Positions 1 to 10,292 of a DNA stretch of 64,000 bases are shown piece by piece. A program made the translations under genes and the position numbers. The stretch covers positions 1 to 64,000 of the forward strand of contig NZ_FOVM01000009.1 of NCBI RefSeq assembly GCF_900115155.1. The letters are read 5' to 3'. Source of the stretch: Mycetocola miduiensis. GTDB taxonomy: Bacteria; Actinomycetota; Actinomycetes; Actinomycetales; Microbacteriaceae. Every line of letters starts with the position of its first letter. The first letter of the stretch is position 1. Under the pieces are notes generated by a model. The model saw only the letters and a list, made by a program, of their open reading frames with translations, searched no databases and had not been told where the DNA came from.

Positions 1-209
1 GTCCGGTTCGAGATCCGGTGCGGGCGCGAGGACCGGTCCTGCATCCCGGCCTCGCCCATCGCGGCGTATCGTTCGGCCCACCGGTTCGCTGTCGGCCAGG
101 AGCAGTTGAACGCTTTCGCGGCCTGTGAGACTGGCCAGCCCTGATCGATGATCAGCCGCGCCACTCGAAGTCGTTGGCGTGGAGTTAGAGCAGCATTAGC
201 GTGGGACAT
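1..209 (-). CDS. IS481-family transposase, N-terminal fragment (runs off the left edge)
   Basis: The reverse strand opens with ATG at 209 and stays open to base 1, giving about 69 residues that start MSHANAALTPRQRLRVARL and continue through a helix-turn-helix (QAAKAFNCSWPTANRWAERY) to MQDRSSRPHR. This is the standard amino end of IS481-family DDE transposases, which bind the element ends and carry out cut or copy transposition. The DDE catalytic core would lie to the left of the window, so intactness cannot be judged. A strong Shine-Dalgarno (AGGAGGTCCTC) precedes the ATG. The element end must lie between the start codon and the DUF3117 stop at 340. Confidence 0.85.
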   Translation of the reverse strand, partial: MSHANAALTPRQRLRVARLIIDQGWPVSQAAKAFNCSWPTANRWAERYAAMGEAGMQDRSSRPHRISNR

Positions 210-210
210 C

Positions 211-274
211 GAGGACCTCCTGGCTGTCGAGAGTGTTTGTCTAAGCAACTCCCACTCTGCAACCGGAGGTCCTC
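211..274. repeat. 10-bp inverted repeat flanking the IS481 leader
   Basis: GAGGACCTCC at 211-220 is the exact reverse complement of GGAGGTCCTC at 265-274. The left arm contains the transposase ribosome binding site, so in an mRNA the repeat could hide that site. It may also mark a terminal inverted repeat of the IS or the end of a neighbouring copy. The exact IS boundary and any target duplication cannot be fixed without the other end. Confidence 0.5.
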
Positions 275-339
275 ACCTCATTCGCAGCAACTACAGCGAG
301 TCGTCACACCGATTCAACCAACGTCCCTGTGCAGTACAA

Positions 340-513
340 CTAGCTCGGGGAAACAACCCCGGCAAGTGCATCGTGGAGTTCTTTGGCTTCAGCATCGTTA
401 ACGGAGACGACGAGTCGTCCGCCGCCTTCGAGTGGAACCCGAACGATGATCAGCCGACCCTCCTTCACGGCCTCCATTGGCCCATCCCCAGTCCTCGGCT
501 TCATCGCTGCCAT
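340..513 (-). CDS. DUF3117 small protein
   Basis: A 57-residue protein starting MAAMKPRTGDGPMEAVKEGR and containing RVPLEGGGRLVV, ending AGVVSPS. It is a full-length match in my memory to the DUF3117 family, short actinobacterial proteins of 55-75 residues with unknown function. The start ATG at 513 is preceded by AAAGGGG. It lies between the mannosyltransferase/dapE pair and the IS481 fragment, whose leader is within 150 bases of its stop, so the insertion did not break it. Confidence 0.88.
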   Translation of the reverse strand: MAAMKPRTGDGPMEAVKEGRLIIVRVPLEGGGRLVVSVNDAEAKELHDALAGVVSPS

Positions 514-606
514 TCCGCGCCCCTTTCGTTGCTTAGAACTCTATTATCTGCCATCCGGGGCGGACAGGCGAAATCGGCCGGATTCGTGTCCCTTACTGGG
601 GGCAGC

Positions 607-1830
607 TTACGGCGGCGTCCAGTCGTAACCATCGACCCGCCAGGCGATGAGGATCCAGCCGACCTGCGCCACGATGCTGAGCGCGACGATCGAGCACCGG
701 TACACGACGGATCGCGGCTGCGCGAGCACCCCGGCCAACGGGAAGATCGGAACAAGCAGCCGGAATGTGCTCGACTGCGGAAAGAACACGGCGAAGAGAT
801 AGATCAGGTAGCTCGCCACCCACAGTCTCAGATCCACCCCCAGCCGTTTGCCCGCCGGAGACAGAAGAAGCGCAATAGCGATTATGACGAGGAGCACGAC
901 GCCCATCGCGCCCCACCAGAATCCAGCAGGCAGTCCCAGCCCGTTGACGGCCCACCAGTCGAGCCCCTGGAACCAGCCCGAGAACGGCACCAGTTCGGTG
1001 TACCCGATATAGGCCGACCGCCAGGCCAGCTCGGTGTCGGTGTATGCGGTGAGCGAGCCGGTGACGGCCCAGGCGATCAGAAGCCAGCCGAGTCCGGCGA
1101 TTCCGCTGAAAACCGCTGCAACGGACGCCGCGATCGCCTCACCCGCAGGGAACGGGTCGCTTCGCCTTGTCCACCAGCGGTGCAGCACGTGCAACAGCAG
1201 GAACAGCGCAAAAGCGAGCCCGCTCGGCCGGGTGAATGACGCGACGGCGATGACCGGCAGCACCAGCCAGTACCGGCGGCGCATCACGAGGTAAAGCGAG
1301 ACGGCGAGAAGGAGAAGGTGCACGGACTCCGCGTAAGCCACCTGCAGGATCGGCGAGAGCGGGGCCACCGAATAGCAGACGACGGCGAACATGGCGGTTC
1401 CTGCCGGGAGGGCCAAGCGGAAGATCCGCGCAACGACGACCGCGGAGGCGAAACCGCACGCGATCGAGACGACGACGGCCGTCGGGGCCCACGGCACCCC
1501 GGTGAGAAGCATCAACAGCCGGACGACCGCCGGGTACACCGGCATGAACGCCCACGCGTTCTCGCCGACGTGCCCGTCTTCGGTGAGCGGAAGAACACTC
1601 GGGTACCCGGATTCGGCGACGATGTTGTACCAGCGGCCGTCCCACATCGACGCGAAATCCGCATAGCCGGGGCTCGGGCCCGTCCAGGCGTTCGCCGGTT
1701 GCTGCGCCGCGACGACGAGCAGGATGCCCGTGGTCACGACCCGGGCCGCGCCGAAGATGAGAAGCGCCTGGCCCCACCACGGGATTCGCCGCCACAGGTC
1801 GACGATCGGCCTGGCTCCGACCTCAGCCAC
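607..1830 (-). CDS. PIG-V/Gpi18-like membrane mannosyltransferase
   Basis: A 407-residue, very hydrophobic protein with about ten membrane segments. After the first one comes the family signature MWDGRWYNIVAESGYP (around residues 60-75), where the acidic Asp and the WY are typical of PIG-V/Gpi18-type GT-C glycosyltransferases that use polyprenyl-phosphate mannose on the outer membrane face. The GTG at 1830 was chosen because it overlaps the dapE stop by 8 nt, which fits translational coupling. The reading frame stays open further upstream only inside dapE. In actinobacteria such enzymes mannosylate lipids or proteins; the acceptor here is unknown. Confidence 0.75.
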   Translation of the reverse strand: MAEVGARPIVDLWRRIPWWGQALLIFGAARVVTTGILLVVAAQQPANAWTGPSPGYADFASMWDGRWYNIVAESGYPSVLPLTEDGHVGENAWAFMPVYPAVVRLLMLLTGVPWAPTAVVVSIACGFASAVVVARIFRLALPAGTAMFAVVCYSVAPLSPILQVAYAESVHLLLLAVSLYLVMRRRYWLVLPVIAVASFTRPSGLAFALFLLLHVLHRWWTRRSDPFPAGEAIAASVAAVFSGIAGLGWLLIAWAVTGSLTAYTDTELAWRSAYIGYTELVPFSGWFQGLDWWAVNGLGLPAGFWWGAMGVVLLVIIAIALLLSPAGKRLGVDLRLWVASYLIYLFAVFFPQSSTFRLLVPIFPLAGVLAQPRSVVYRCSIVALSIVAQVGWILIAWRVDGYDWTPP

Positions 1831-2926
1831 TCGAGCCGGACAGCCAGCTGCGCAGCGCCGCCTCGCAGCCCGTGATCTCGTCGAGCGCGACCCGTTCGTC
1901 ATCGGCGTGGGCCTTGAGCGGGTCGCCTGGCCCGAAGTTGACGGCGGGAATGCCACGGGCCGAGAACCGGGCGACGTCGGTCCAGCCGTATTTCGGTAGC
2001 GCGCGACCCCCGACGGCAGCGAGGAATTCCTGCGCGATCGGAGCGTCCAGTCCGGGCCTGGCGCCGTCGGCGGCATCCGTCAGGGTCACCTCGAAGCCGG
2101 CGAAAAGTTCGCGAACCTCCGCCTCCGCTTCGGCGGCGCTGCGGCTGGGTGCGAACCGGTAGTTCACCTGCACCGTGCATTCGTCCGGGATGACGTTGCC
2201 TGCGATACCGCCGGAGATTCCGACCGCGTTGAGCCCCTCGCGGTAGACGAGGCCGTCCACTTCGATCGAGCGCGGCTCGTATGCGGCGAGGATGTCGAGG
2301 ATGGGCGCCGCCTTGTGGATGGCGTTGTCGCCGACCCAGCTGCGCGCCGAATGCGCGCGGAGCCCCGTCGTCGTGATGTCGACACGGAGGGTGCCGTTGC
2401 ATCCGCCCTCGATGTCGCCGCGGGTCGGTTCACCCAGGATGGCGAAGTCGCCGACGAAGAGGTCAGGCCGGCGTTCGGCGAGCAGTTTCAGCCCGTTGAT
2501 GTCGCTGGCCACCTCTTCGTTGTCGTACCACATCCAGGTCACGTCGTGAGCGGGTGCGGTGAGCTCAGCCGCGAGCTTGAGTTGGACGGCGACACCGCTT
2601 TTCATGTCGACGGTCCCCCTGCCCCACAGGTAGTCCCGGCCGTCGATCGTTTCGAAGCGGGTGGGCAGGTTGTCGTTCAACGGCACAGTGTCGATGTGCC
2701 CGGCGACGATGACCCGCCTGCTCCTGCCCTGCATCGTGCGCGCCACGATCGTGTTCCCGTCGCGGGTGACGTCGAGGTGAGGGTACGAGGCCAACGCGAG
2801 TTCGATGGCATCCGCCAGCGTTTTCTCGTTCCCCGACACGGATTCGATGTCGCAAATCGCCTGGGTGAGGTCCACCGAACCGGCAGAGAGGTCGAGCAGG
2901 GGAACGTCGAGAGGCTGATCCGGCAT
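1823..2926 (-). CDS. dapE: Succinyl-diaminopimelate desuccinylase
   Basis: Zn-dependent M20-family hydrolase, 367 residues, that releases succinate from N-succinyl-LL-2,6-diaminopimelate in the succinylase branch of lysine and cell-wall diaminopimelate synthesis. Visible ligands and catalytic motifs: AGHIDTVP with His77, RGTVDMKSG with Asp107, NEE with Glu137/138, GEPT with Glu166, and a carboxy-terminal KAHADDE. The gene is divergent from dapD, the enzyme two steps earlier, 72 bp away. A TAGACT box sits 6 nt before the ATG with no Shine-Dalgarno, so the mRNA is probably leaderless. Downstream it is coupled to the mannosyltransferase gene. Confidence 0.95.
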   Translation of the reverse strand: MPDQPLDVPLLDLSAGSVDLTQAICDIESVSGNEKTLADAIELALASYPHLDVTRDGNTIVARTMQGRSRRVIVAGHIDTVPLNDNLPTRFETIDGRDYLWGRGTVDMKSGVAVQLKLAAELTAPAHDVTWMWYDNEEVASDINGLKLLAERRPDLFVGDFAILGEPTRGDIEGGCNGTLRVDITTTGLRAHSARSWVGDNAIHKAAPILDILAAYEPRSIEVDGLVYREGLNAVGISGGIAGNVIPDECTVQVNYRFAPSRSAAEAEAEVRELFAGFEVTLTDAADGARPGLDAPIAQEFLAAVGGRALPKYGWTDVARFSARGIPAVNFGPGDPLKAHADDERVALDEITGCEAALRSWLSGSSG

Positions 2927-2998
2927 TGCATCAGTCTATGGGCGGGAACGCAGAGCGGTCCGGCGCCGGGAGCCGGCGGCATTCGCTAGCCTTGAGGC

Positions 2999-3967
2999 AT
3001 GACGAGTGCTTCCGGAAACCCTGCCACCCCGACCCATGCCTGGGGCTACGGCCTCGCCACGGTGAGTGCGGACGGGACGGTGCTCGACACCTGGTACCCG
3101 GAACCCCAGCTCGGGATGCTGCCCTCCGGCCGGGAGCGCTGGATTGCACCAGCAGAGATCGAAGCCCTGGCCATCCCCGACGAACGCCGCAACGTCACCG
3201 TCGACATCGTCACCGTCGAGATCGACCTGCGTGAGCAGGCCAAGGACACCCCTGACGCGTACCTGCGGCTGCACCTGCTGAGCCACCTCCTCGTCCAGCC
3301 GAACACCATCAACCTGGACGGCATCTTCGGGCACCTGCCCATCGTCGTCTGGACCAACGCCGGCCCCGTGCATCCCGACGATTTCGACCGGCTGCGTCCG
3401 GCGCTGTCACGCCAGGGCGTCCACGCCACCGGCGTCGACAAATTCCCGCGGTTGCTCGACTACGTCACCCCGTCGAAGGTACGGATCGCCGACGCCTCGC
3501 GAGTCCGCCTCGGGGCACACCTGGCACCGGGAACGACGGTGATGCACGAAGGATTCGTGAACTTCAACGCGGGAACCCTCGGCTCCTCCATGGTCGAGGG
3601 CCGGATCTCGCAGGGTGTCGTGGTGGGCGACGGCTCGGACATCGGCGGCGGCGCCTCCATCATGGGAACTCTCTCCGGCGGCGGAACCCAGCGCATCTCC
3701 ATCGGCGCGCGGGCTCTCCTCGGCGCGAACTCCGGCATCGGCATCTCCATCGGGGACGACAGCGTGGTCGAAGCGGGGCTTTACGTCACCGCGGGCACGA
3801 AGGTCCTCGTCCTCGACAGTGAAGGGGATGCCCCACGCACGGTGAAGGCCGTTGAGCTGTCCGGCGTTCCGAACATCCTGTTCCGACGCAACTCCGTCAC
3901 CGGCGCGGTCGAGGTTCTGCCCCGCACCGGTGCGGGCATCGAGCTGAACCAGGCTCTTCACGCCTGA
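2999..3967 (+). CDS. dapD: 2,3,4,5-tetrahydropyridine-2,6-dicarboxylate N-succinyltransferase (actinobacterial type)
   Basis: 322-residue acyltransferase that uses succinyl-CoA to succinylate tetrahydrodipicolinate, the committed step of the succinylase lysine pathway. The second half shows the left-handed beta-helix hexapeptide pattern (for example [20 protein letters not shown] and [18 protein letters not shown]), and the length fits the longer actinobacterial form rather than the roughly 270-residue E. coli form. The ATG follows TAGCCT by 6 nt and has no Shine-Dalgarno, consistent with a leaderless transcript. It is divergent from dapE, and dapC lies 5 kb downstream on the other strand. 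Confidence 0.95.
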   Translation: MTSASGNPATPTHAWGYGLATVSADGTVLDTWYPEPQLGMLPSGRERWIAPAEIEALAIPDERRNVTVDIVTVEIDLREQAKDTPDAYLRLHLLSHLLVQPNTINLDGIFGHLPIVVWTNAGPVHPDDFDRLRPALSRQGVHATGVDKFPRLLDYVTPSKVRIADASRVRLGAHLAPGTTVMHEGFVNFNAGTLGSSMVEGRISQGVVVGDGSDIGGGASIMGTLSGGGTQRISIGARALLGANSGIGISIGDDSVVEAGLYVTAGTKVLVLDSEGDAPRTVKAVELSGVPNILFRRNSVTGAVEVLPRTGAGIELNQALHA

Positions 3968-3999
3968 TCCCTTCTTCTACCTCTTCACAAAGGAGTGAT

Positions 4000-6546
4000 G
4001 TGGTCCGAACCTCAAGCCGCGGTCGACGCTCGCGCGCCTTCACCGTCTTCCTCAGTGTCACGGCGGTGTTCGTTGTGGTTGTGCTCGTCGGCGGAGGCCT
4101 CGCGATCTGGACCGTCCAACGTTCCTTTCCGCAGCTCTCCGGCGAGCTCACGGTGCCGGGGCTCGACGGCGTCGTCACCGTTCAGCGCGACGACGCCGGT
4201 ATCCCGACGATCGAAGCCGATAACGCGCACGATCTGTTCCTGGCGCAAGGATTCGTGCACGCCCAGGATCGCTTTTGGGAGATGGACTTCCGCCGTCACG
4301 TGACCAGTGGACGCCTGGCGGAGTTGTTCGGCGAATCCCAGGTCGGGACGGACACGTTCGTGCGGACCCTCGGCTGGCGCGCGGTCGCCGAAGCAGAAGT
4401 CCAGCTGCTCGACGAGCAGACCCTCGGCTGGTACCAGGCCTACGCCGACGGGGTGAACGCCTACCTGGGGCAGCGAAGCGGCGCCGACCTGTCACTCGAG
4501 TACGCGGTTCTTGGGCTGCAGATCCCCGGCTACGAGCCCGAGAAGTGGACCCCGGCAGACTCGGTGGCGTGGCTGAAGGCGATGGCATGGGATCTGCGGT
4601 CCAACCTGGAGGATGAAATCGACCGAGCCCTGCTGGCGACGGATCTGACGCCGGAACAGGTCGCCCAGCTCTACCCGCCGTACCCGTACACCGTCAACCC
4701 GACGATCCTGCAATCCGACGTGGCGGTGCCAGCGCCGGCATCCGTCGGCTCTGCCACACCGCTGGAGCCGGTCTCCGACGCCACGGTCGAATCGCTCGTG
4801 GCGCTCAAGGACATCCTCAGGAAAATGCCGGTGCTGCTCGGTCGGGCCGGCCCGGACATCGGCTCCAACTCGTGGGTGGTCTCCGGAGCGCTCACAGCGT
4901 CTGGGAAACCGCTGCTCGCCAACGACCCGCACCTGGGCCCGGCCATGCCGTCGGTCTGGTACCAGATGGGTTTGCGTTGCTCGACCGTTTCGGAGGAATG
5001 CCCGTTCGCCGTTGCGGGTTTCAGTTTCTCGGGCATGCCGGGCATCATCATCGGCCACAACGAACGGGTTGCGTGGGGATTCACCAACCTCGGCCCCGAT
5101 GTCGCTGACCTCTTCCTGGAGAAAGTGACGGGCGACACCGTCGAGGTCGATGGGGTTGCCACGCCGCTCACCATCCGCGACGAGACGGTGAAGGTCGCGG
5201 GAGGAGCGGATGTGCCGATCCGCATCCGCTGGAGTTCACACGGCCCGCTCGTCACAGGGATCAGTGATGATTTCGGGGACATCGCCGCCGACTACCCGGC
5301 GACCGCAGACCTGCCTGAAGGCAGCTATGAGCTGTCCCTCCAGTGGACGGCGCTCACGCCGGGACGCACGCCCGGCGCGATCTTCGCCGTCAACCGGGCG
5401 ACCGACTGGGAGAGCTTCAGGGCCGGTGCACGGCTGTTCGACGTGCCATCGCAGAACCTCGTCTACGCGGACATCGACGGCAACATCGGCTACCAGGCCC
5501 CCGGACTCATCCCGATCCGCCAGAGCGGCGACGGGACCCATCCGCAACCCGGCTGGTTCGCGTCGACGGCGTGGGCCGGCTACGTGGACTTCGATTCGCT
5601 CCCGTCGCTGTACAATCCCCCTTCCGGCTACATCGTCACCGCGAACAACGCGGTCGCGTCCGAGAGCTCGACTCCCCTGCTGACCCGGGACTGGGATGCC
5701 GGCTACCGCGCATCCCGCATCGTCGAACTGGTCGAGCTGGTCTCAGCCTCGGGTGACGGGTTCACAGCCGAAGACATGAGCGCGATCCAGGCTGACAACG
5801 CCAACGCCTTCGCCAAGCGCATCGCCCCGTTCATCGCCGACCTCGCGCCGTCCGGAAACGCACGCCTGGGCAAACAGTTCCTCGACGGCTGGGACTTCCA
5901 CGACGACGCGGACAGCGCCCAGGCCGCCTATTTCAACATCTTCTGGCGCAATCTCCTCGAGGGCACCTTCGCGCCCAAACTGCCGGATGAGATTCCGCCT
6001 GCGGGCGGGTCTCAGTGGTTCCAGGTGGTCGGTACGCTCCTCGATGAGCCGGACTCCGAATGGTGGGCGGGCCCGGACGACAACATCGTCACCCGGGACG
6101 ACGCCATCATGCTCGCCCTCAGCAGGGCCTGGACAGAGGCTCAGGACCTGATGGGGAACGACCCTGAGGAGTGGAGCTGGGGCGAACTGCACACCCTCAC
6201 CGTCCGCAACGCGAGCTTCGGAGAATCCGGTATCGCACCGATCGAGATGCTCTTCAATCGTGGCCCGTACGAACTCGCCGGCGGGTCGTCGGTGGTCAAC
6301 GCCGTCGGCTGGTACGCGCCGGAAGGCTACGTCGTCGACTGGGTCCCGTCGATGCGGCAGGTGGTCGACCTGGCCGACCTGGACTCGTCCACCTGGATCA
6401 ACCTCACGGGTGCGTCAGGGCACGCATTCCACGCCAACTACATCGACCAGACGCCGCTCTGGCAGAGACATGAGACCCGTGCGTGGCCGTTCACTCCTGA
6501 TGCCGTCACGGAGGCGACGAGGGACACCCTGACGCTCGTCCCTTGA
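4000..6546 (+). CDS. Penicillin acylase family Ntn hydrolase, membrane-anchored
   Basis: An 848-residue S45-family hydrolase. One hydrophobic segment (about residues 14-37) follows a basic start and should act as signal anchor, placing the enzyme outside the cell. The proenzyme has an A-chain region with the family motif FVHAQDRFWEMD, then a linker, then SNSW, where Ser289 is the expected autocatalytic N-terminal nucleophile of the B chain. NDPHLG and GHNERVAWGFTN are further family motifs. Known members hydrolyse penicillins, cephalosporins or acyl-homoserine lactones; the substrate cannot be read from sequence. The GTG at 4000 follows AGGAG by only 4 nt. It lies 32 bp after dapD and may be co-transcribed. 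Confidence 0.9.
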   Translation: MVRTSSRGRRSRAFTVFLSVTAVFVVVVLVGGGLAIWTVQRSFPQLSGELTVPGLDGVVTVQRDDAGIPTIEADNAHDLFLAQGFVHAQDRFWEMDFRRHVTSGRLAELFGESQVGTDTFVRTLGWRAVAEAEVQLLDEQTLGWYQAYADGVNAYLGQRSGADLSLEYAVLGLQIPGYEPEKWTPADSVAWLKAMAWDLRSNLEDEIDRALLATDLTPEQVAQLYPPYPYTVNPTILQSDVAVPAPASVGSATPLEPVSDATVESLVALKDILRKMPVLLGRAGPDIGSNSWVVSGALTASGKPLLANDPHLGPAMPSVWYQMGLRCSTVSEECPFAVAGFSFSGMPGIIIGHNERVAWGFTNLGPDVADLFLEKVTGDTVEVDGVATPLTIRDETVKVAGGADVPIRIRWSSHGPLVTGISDDFGDIAADYPATADLPEGSYELSLQWTALTPGRTPGAIFAVNRATDWESFRAGARLFDVPSQNLVYADIDGNIGYQAPGLIPIRQSGDGTHPQPGWFASTAWAGYVDFDSLPSLYNPPSGYIVTANNAVASESSTPLLTRDWDAGYRASRIVELVELVSASGDGFTAEDMSAIQADNANAFAKRIAPFIADLAPSGNARLGKQFLDGWDFHDDADSAQAAYFNIFWRNLLEGTFAPKLPDEIPPAGGSQWFQVVGTLLDEPDSEWWAGPDDNIVTRDDAIMLALSRAWTEAQDLMGNDPEEWSWGELHTLTVRNASFGESGIAPIEMLFNRGPYELAGGSSVVNAVGWYAPEGYVVDWVPSMRQVVDLADLDSSTWINLTGASGHAFHANYIDQTPLWQRHETRAWPFTPDAVTEATRDTLTLVP

Positions 6547-6679
6547 GTCCGGCCGGTAGCATCCGCGGCTGTGCCGCTCGGTCACAAATGGCTGCTTGGG
6601 CGCGCTGCTCGGCCGCTAACGGCGGCACTCTTCAGGAAAGTCCGACCAAACTCGACCGAGCACGCGCGGGCCTGACGCG

Positions 6680-7987
<1,308 letters not shown>

Positions 7988-8133
7988 GGCGCCTCCTTGT
8001 AGTGAGATGTGTGTTCGGTGGACCAGACGCGAAAGCCGCTGGTAGCGGTGCACGGTCCGGATACAGCCTAATCGGCTGCGCGGCCTACTGTCGCATTCGC
8101 CAACAGGTTCGGCGGTGCGTTGGAGCAATCCTC

Positions 8134-9246
8134 CTAAATGCGCGATCCCTGCAGTCGTGAAGCCGCGGCGCGGATCCGTTCGTCCGTCGCGGTCAACGAC
8201 AGTCGCACGTGGTCCGGGTAGAACTCCCCGTAGAAGTGCCCGGGGCCGGCGAGGATTCCTAGGTCGGCAAGCCGGTCGATGGAGGCCCAGGCGTCACGAC
8301 CCTCTGTCGCCCAGAGGTACAGGCCGGCCTCACTGAAGTCGATTCGGAACCCGGCCGCCAGCAAAGCAGGAACGAGGATGTCCCGGCGTGCGCGGTACCG
8401 TTCCTTCTGCTCGGCGACATGGGCATCGTCCATAAGCGCAGCGACCATTGCGGCCTGCAACGGTCCGGGAAGCATGAGCCCGGAGTGTTTGCGCACGTTG
8501 AGCAGCCGGGCGATCGTCTCAGCACACCCGGCCGCGAAGGCGGCCCGGTAACCGGCCATGTTCGACTGCTTGCTCAGCGAATAGATCGCGAGGATGCCGC
8601 TGGAGTCGCCCCCGGTGACGCGCTCGTCGAGGATGCTGGGGATCGGGGTGGACTCCCACTGTCCGCTCCAGCCGAGTTCGGCGTAGCACTCGTCGTTGAT
8701 GACAACGGCACCGAGTTCCCGCGCCCGGGCGACTGCGGCTCGCAGGAACGCGACATCGAGCACGCGACCGTCGGGGTTTCCTGGCGAGTTGAGCCAGATC
8801 AGTCTGGTGGTCTCGGGCCATTCGGCTGGATCGTCGGATGCTTTCGCCTCGGCTCCGCAGAGTGCGGCACCGATCGCATAGGTCGGGTACGCAGCCTTCG
8901 GGTGGACGATGGTGTCCCCCGCGCCGAGCCCGATCATGAACGGAAGCAGGGCGACGAGTTCCTTCGATCCGATGCTCGGGAGCACGTTCTCAACGCCGAG
9001 GCCGGTGACCCCACGCCGACGCTCGAACCAGGCGACGATGGCTTCACGCAGCGCAGGCGTTCCCGCTGTTGTCGGGTAGGCGTGCGCGTCGGTGGCCGCA
9101 GACAAGGCGTCCCGAACGACGCCGGGCGTGGCATCCACCGGTGACCCGATCGAGAGGTCGGCGATACCGTCCGGGTGCGACCTGGCTCGTTCTGCGAACG
9201 GTGCCATGGCATCCCAGGGGTAGTCGGGAAGCGGCTGGAGTGCCAC
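8134..9246 (-). CDS. dapC: Succinyldiaminopimelate transaminase
   Basis: 370-residue fold-type I PLP aminotransferase. It carries LNSPGNPDG, INDECYAELGW and SLSKQSNMAGYRAAF, where the Lys of SLSK is the PLP Schiff-base lysine. Length and motif order fit actinobacterial DapC, which converts N-succinyl-2-amino-6-ketopimelate to N-succinyl-LL-diaminopimelate. The GTG start lies 3 nt after the fdxA stop. The fdxA-dapC pairing is usual in actinobacteria and supports the call over generic aspartate aminotransferase. With dapD and dapE it supplies three steps of one pathway within 8 kb. Confidence 0.9.
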   Translation of the reverse strand: MALQPLPDYPWDAMAPFAERARSHPDGIADLSIGSPVDATPGVVRDALSAATDAHAYPTTAGTPALREAIVAWFERRRGVTGLGVENVLPSIGSKELVALLPFMIGLGAGDTIVHPKAAYPTYAIGAALCGAEAKASDDPAEWPETTRLIWLNSPGNPDGRVLDVAFLRAAVARARELGAVVINDECYAELGWSGQWESTPIPSILDERVTGGDSSGILAIYSLSKQSNMAGYRAAFAAGCAETIARLLNVRKHSGLMLPGPLQAAMVAALMDDAHVAEQKERYRARRDILVPALLAAGFRIDFSEAGLYLWATEGRDAWASIDRLADLGILAGPGHFYGEFYPDHVRLSLTATDERIRAAASRLQGSRI

Positions 9247-9249
9247 CGG

Positions 9250-9567
9250 TCAGGCCTGCGGGGGCAGGACGGCGACGACGGGGTGGTCGTACTTGATCAC
9301 ACCGACCTTGGCGGCTCCGCCTGGCGAGCCGATTTCGTTGAAGAATTCAACGTTGGCCTTGTAGTAATCGGCCCATTCCTCGGGCAGGTCGTCCTCGTAA
9401 TAGATCGCCTCGACCGGGCAGACCGGTTCGCAGGCGCCGCAGTCGACGCATTCGTCGGGGTGGATATAGAGGGAGCGTTCACCCTCGTAGATGCAGTCGA
9501 CGGGGCATTCATCGATGCACGCTCGGTCTTTGACATCCACACACGGGAGGGCGATGACGTAGGTCAC
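9250..9567 (-). CDS. fdxA: 7Fe ferredoxin
   Basis: 105-residue soluble electron carrier. The motifs CIDECPVDCIYEG and CVDCGACEPVCPVEAIYYED provide cysteines for one 3Fe-4S and one 4Fe-4S cluster, and the acidic tail (DDLPEEWADYY) is typical of the actinobacterial FdxA family. Start is GTG with AAGGGA about 12 nt upstream. It is the first gene of the fdxA-dapC pair. Confidence 0.94.
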   Translation of the reverse strand: MTYVIALPCVDVKDRACIDECPVDCIYEGERSLYIHPDECVDCGACEPVCPVEAIYYEDDLPEEWADYYKANVEFFNEIGSPGGAAKVGVIKYDHPVVAVLPPQA

Positions 9568-9605
9568 GGTTTGCTGGGTTCCCTTCGATTACAGGAGACC
9601 CCAGT

Positions 9606-10088
9606 CTACGCCTCAGGCTCGTGCCGCACGTTCGCACGCTCAGGAGGGGTGTTGGCCGCCTCTGCCGTCGTACGTGACGGCATCCGCGGCCAGGCGACGA
9701 CGATCGTCGCGACGAGGACGGGAACCACCGTCCAGACCAGCCCGATCAGGCCCTGCGGGATCAGGACCGACCCCCCGGCACTCGCGACAGAGAAGAGCGC
9801 GATCATGCCGACCAGTCCGATGGCCGCGAAGAGCACAGGCACCCGGTTATCGAACAGCAACCGGAAACCGAGGAGCAGGCCGAGGACTCCGATCAGCGCG
9901 AGGACGAGCCCAACGGGAAGACCCACGTCGCCGATCGCGGCGGTGTTCTGATGCGCGACGGTCCCGACGGTGCCGTAGATCGCACCAACGACCAGGCCGA
10001 GGATCGCACCGGATGCCCGTGAGGCGGTCGACGGGCGAGTGGCGGTCGACGGGCGCTCGGCGGTCGGGGCGGAAGTCGCAGCAGTCAC
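9606..10088 (-). CDS. Small four-helix membrane protein (DUF6113-like)
   Basis: 160 residues if started at GTG 10088. A short polar head with a repeated ERPSTATRPSTA-like segment is followed by four hydrophobic helices and a charged tail ending RHEPEA. The GTG is preferred over the in-frame ATG at 10112 because TACACT lies 6 nt upstream of it, a leaderless promoter arrangement seen repeatedly in this window. The position upstream of fdxA matches where I expect DUF6113 genes in Microbacteriaceae, but that family label is from memory. No function is known. Confidence 0.65.
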   Translation of the reverse strand: MTAATSAPTAERPSTATRPSTASRASGAILGLVVGAIYGTVGTVAHQNTAAIGDVGLPVGLVLALIGVLGLLLGFRLLFDNRVPVLFAAIGLVGMIALFSVASAGGSVLIPQGLIGLVWTVVPVLVATIVVAWPRMPSRTTAEAANTPPERANVRHEPEA

Positions 10089-10242
10089 TCTCGAAGTGTA
10101 GCTGGAGAGCATCCATAGCCGCCCGATGGCCGGACGCGCTCGTCGACCTGACGCACGATCGATCCCCCAGGGTGCGCCAGCATTTCATCGATCCCAAATG
10201 GTCACTCCCCGTGCTCACGAACGACCACCTGGGCCCCTCGGC

Positions 10243-10263
10243 GCCCGAGCAGCGCGCTCGGGC
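10243..10263 (-). terminator. Hairpin after azlCD
   Basis: GCCCGAGC at 10243-10250 and GCTCGGGC at 10256-10263 form a perfect 8-bp stem around a 5-nt loop, 30 nt past the azlD stop. No U tract follows, so termination is an inference. Confidence 0.45.
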
Positions 10264-10292
10264 CATTCCGGTGCACAGCCAGAGCAACGAGC

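Noticed and set aside
341-343. A reading frame on the + strand from about 245 ending TNVPVQYN before a stop at 341, resembling a transposase tail
   Set aside because: It lies on the strand opposite to DUF3117, whose stop coincides because of the CTAG palindrome; upstream similarity is absent.
6629-6645. AGGAAAGTCC near 6639, a core sequence of RNase P RNA
   Set aside because: The surrounding 133 bp is far too short for rnpB and lacks the other conserved blocks.
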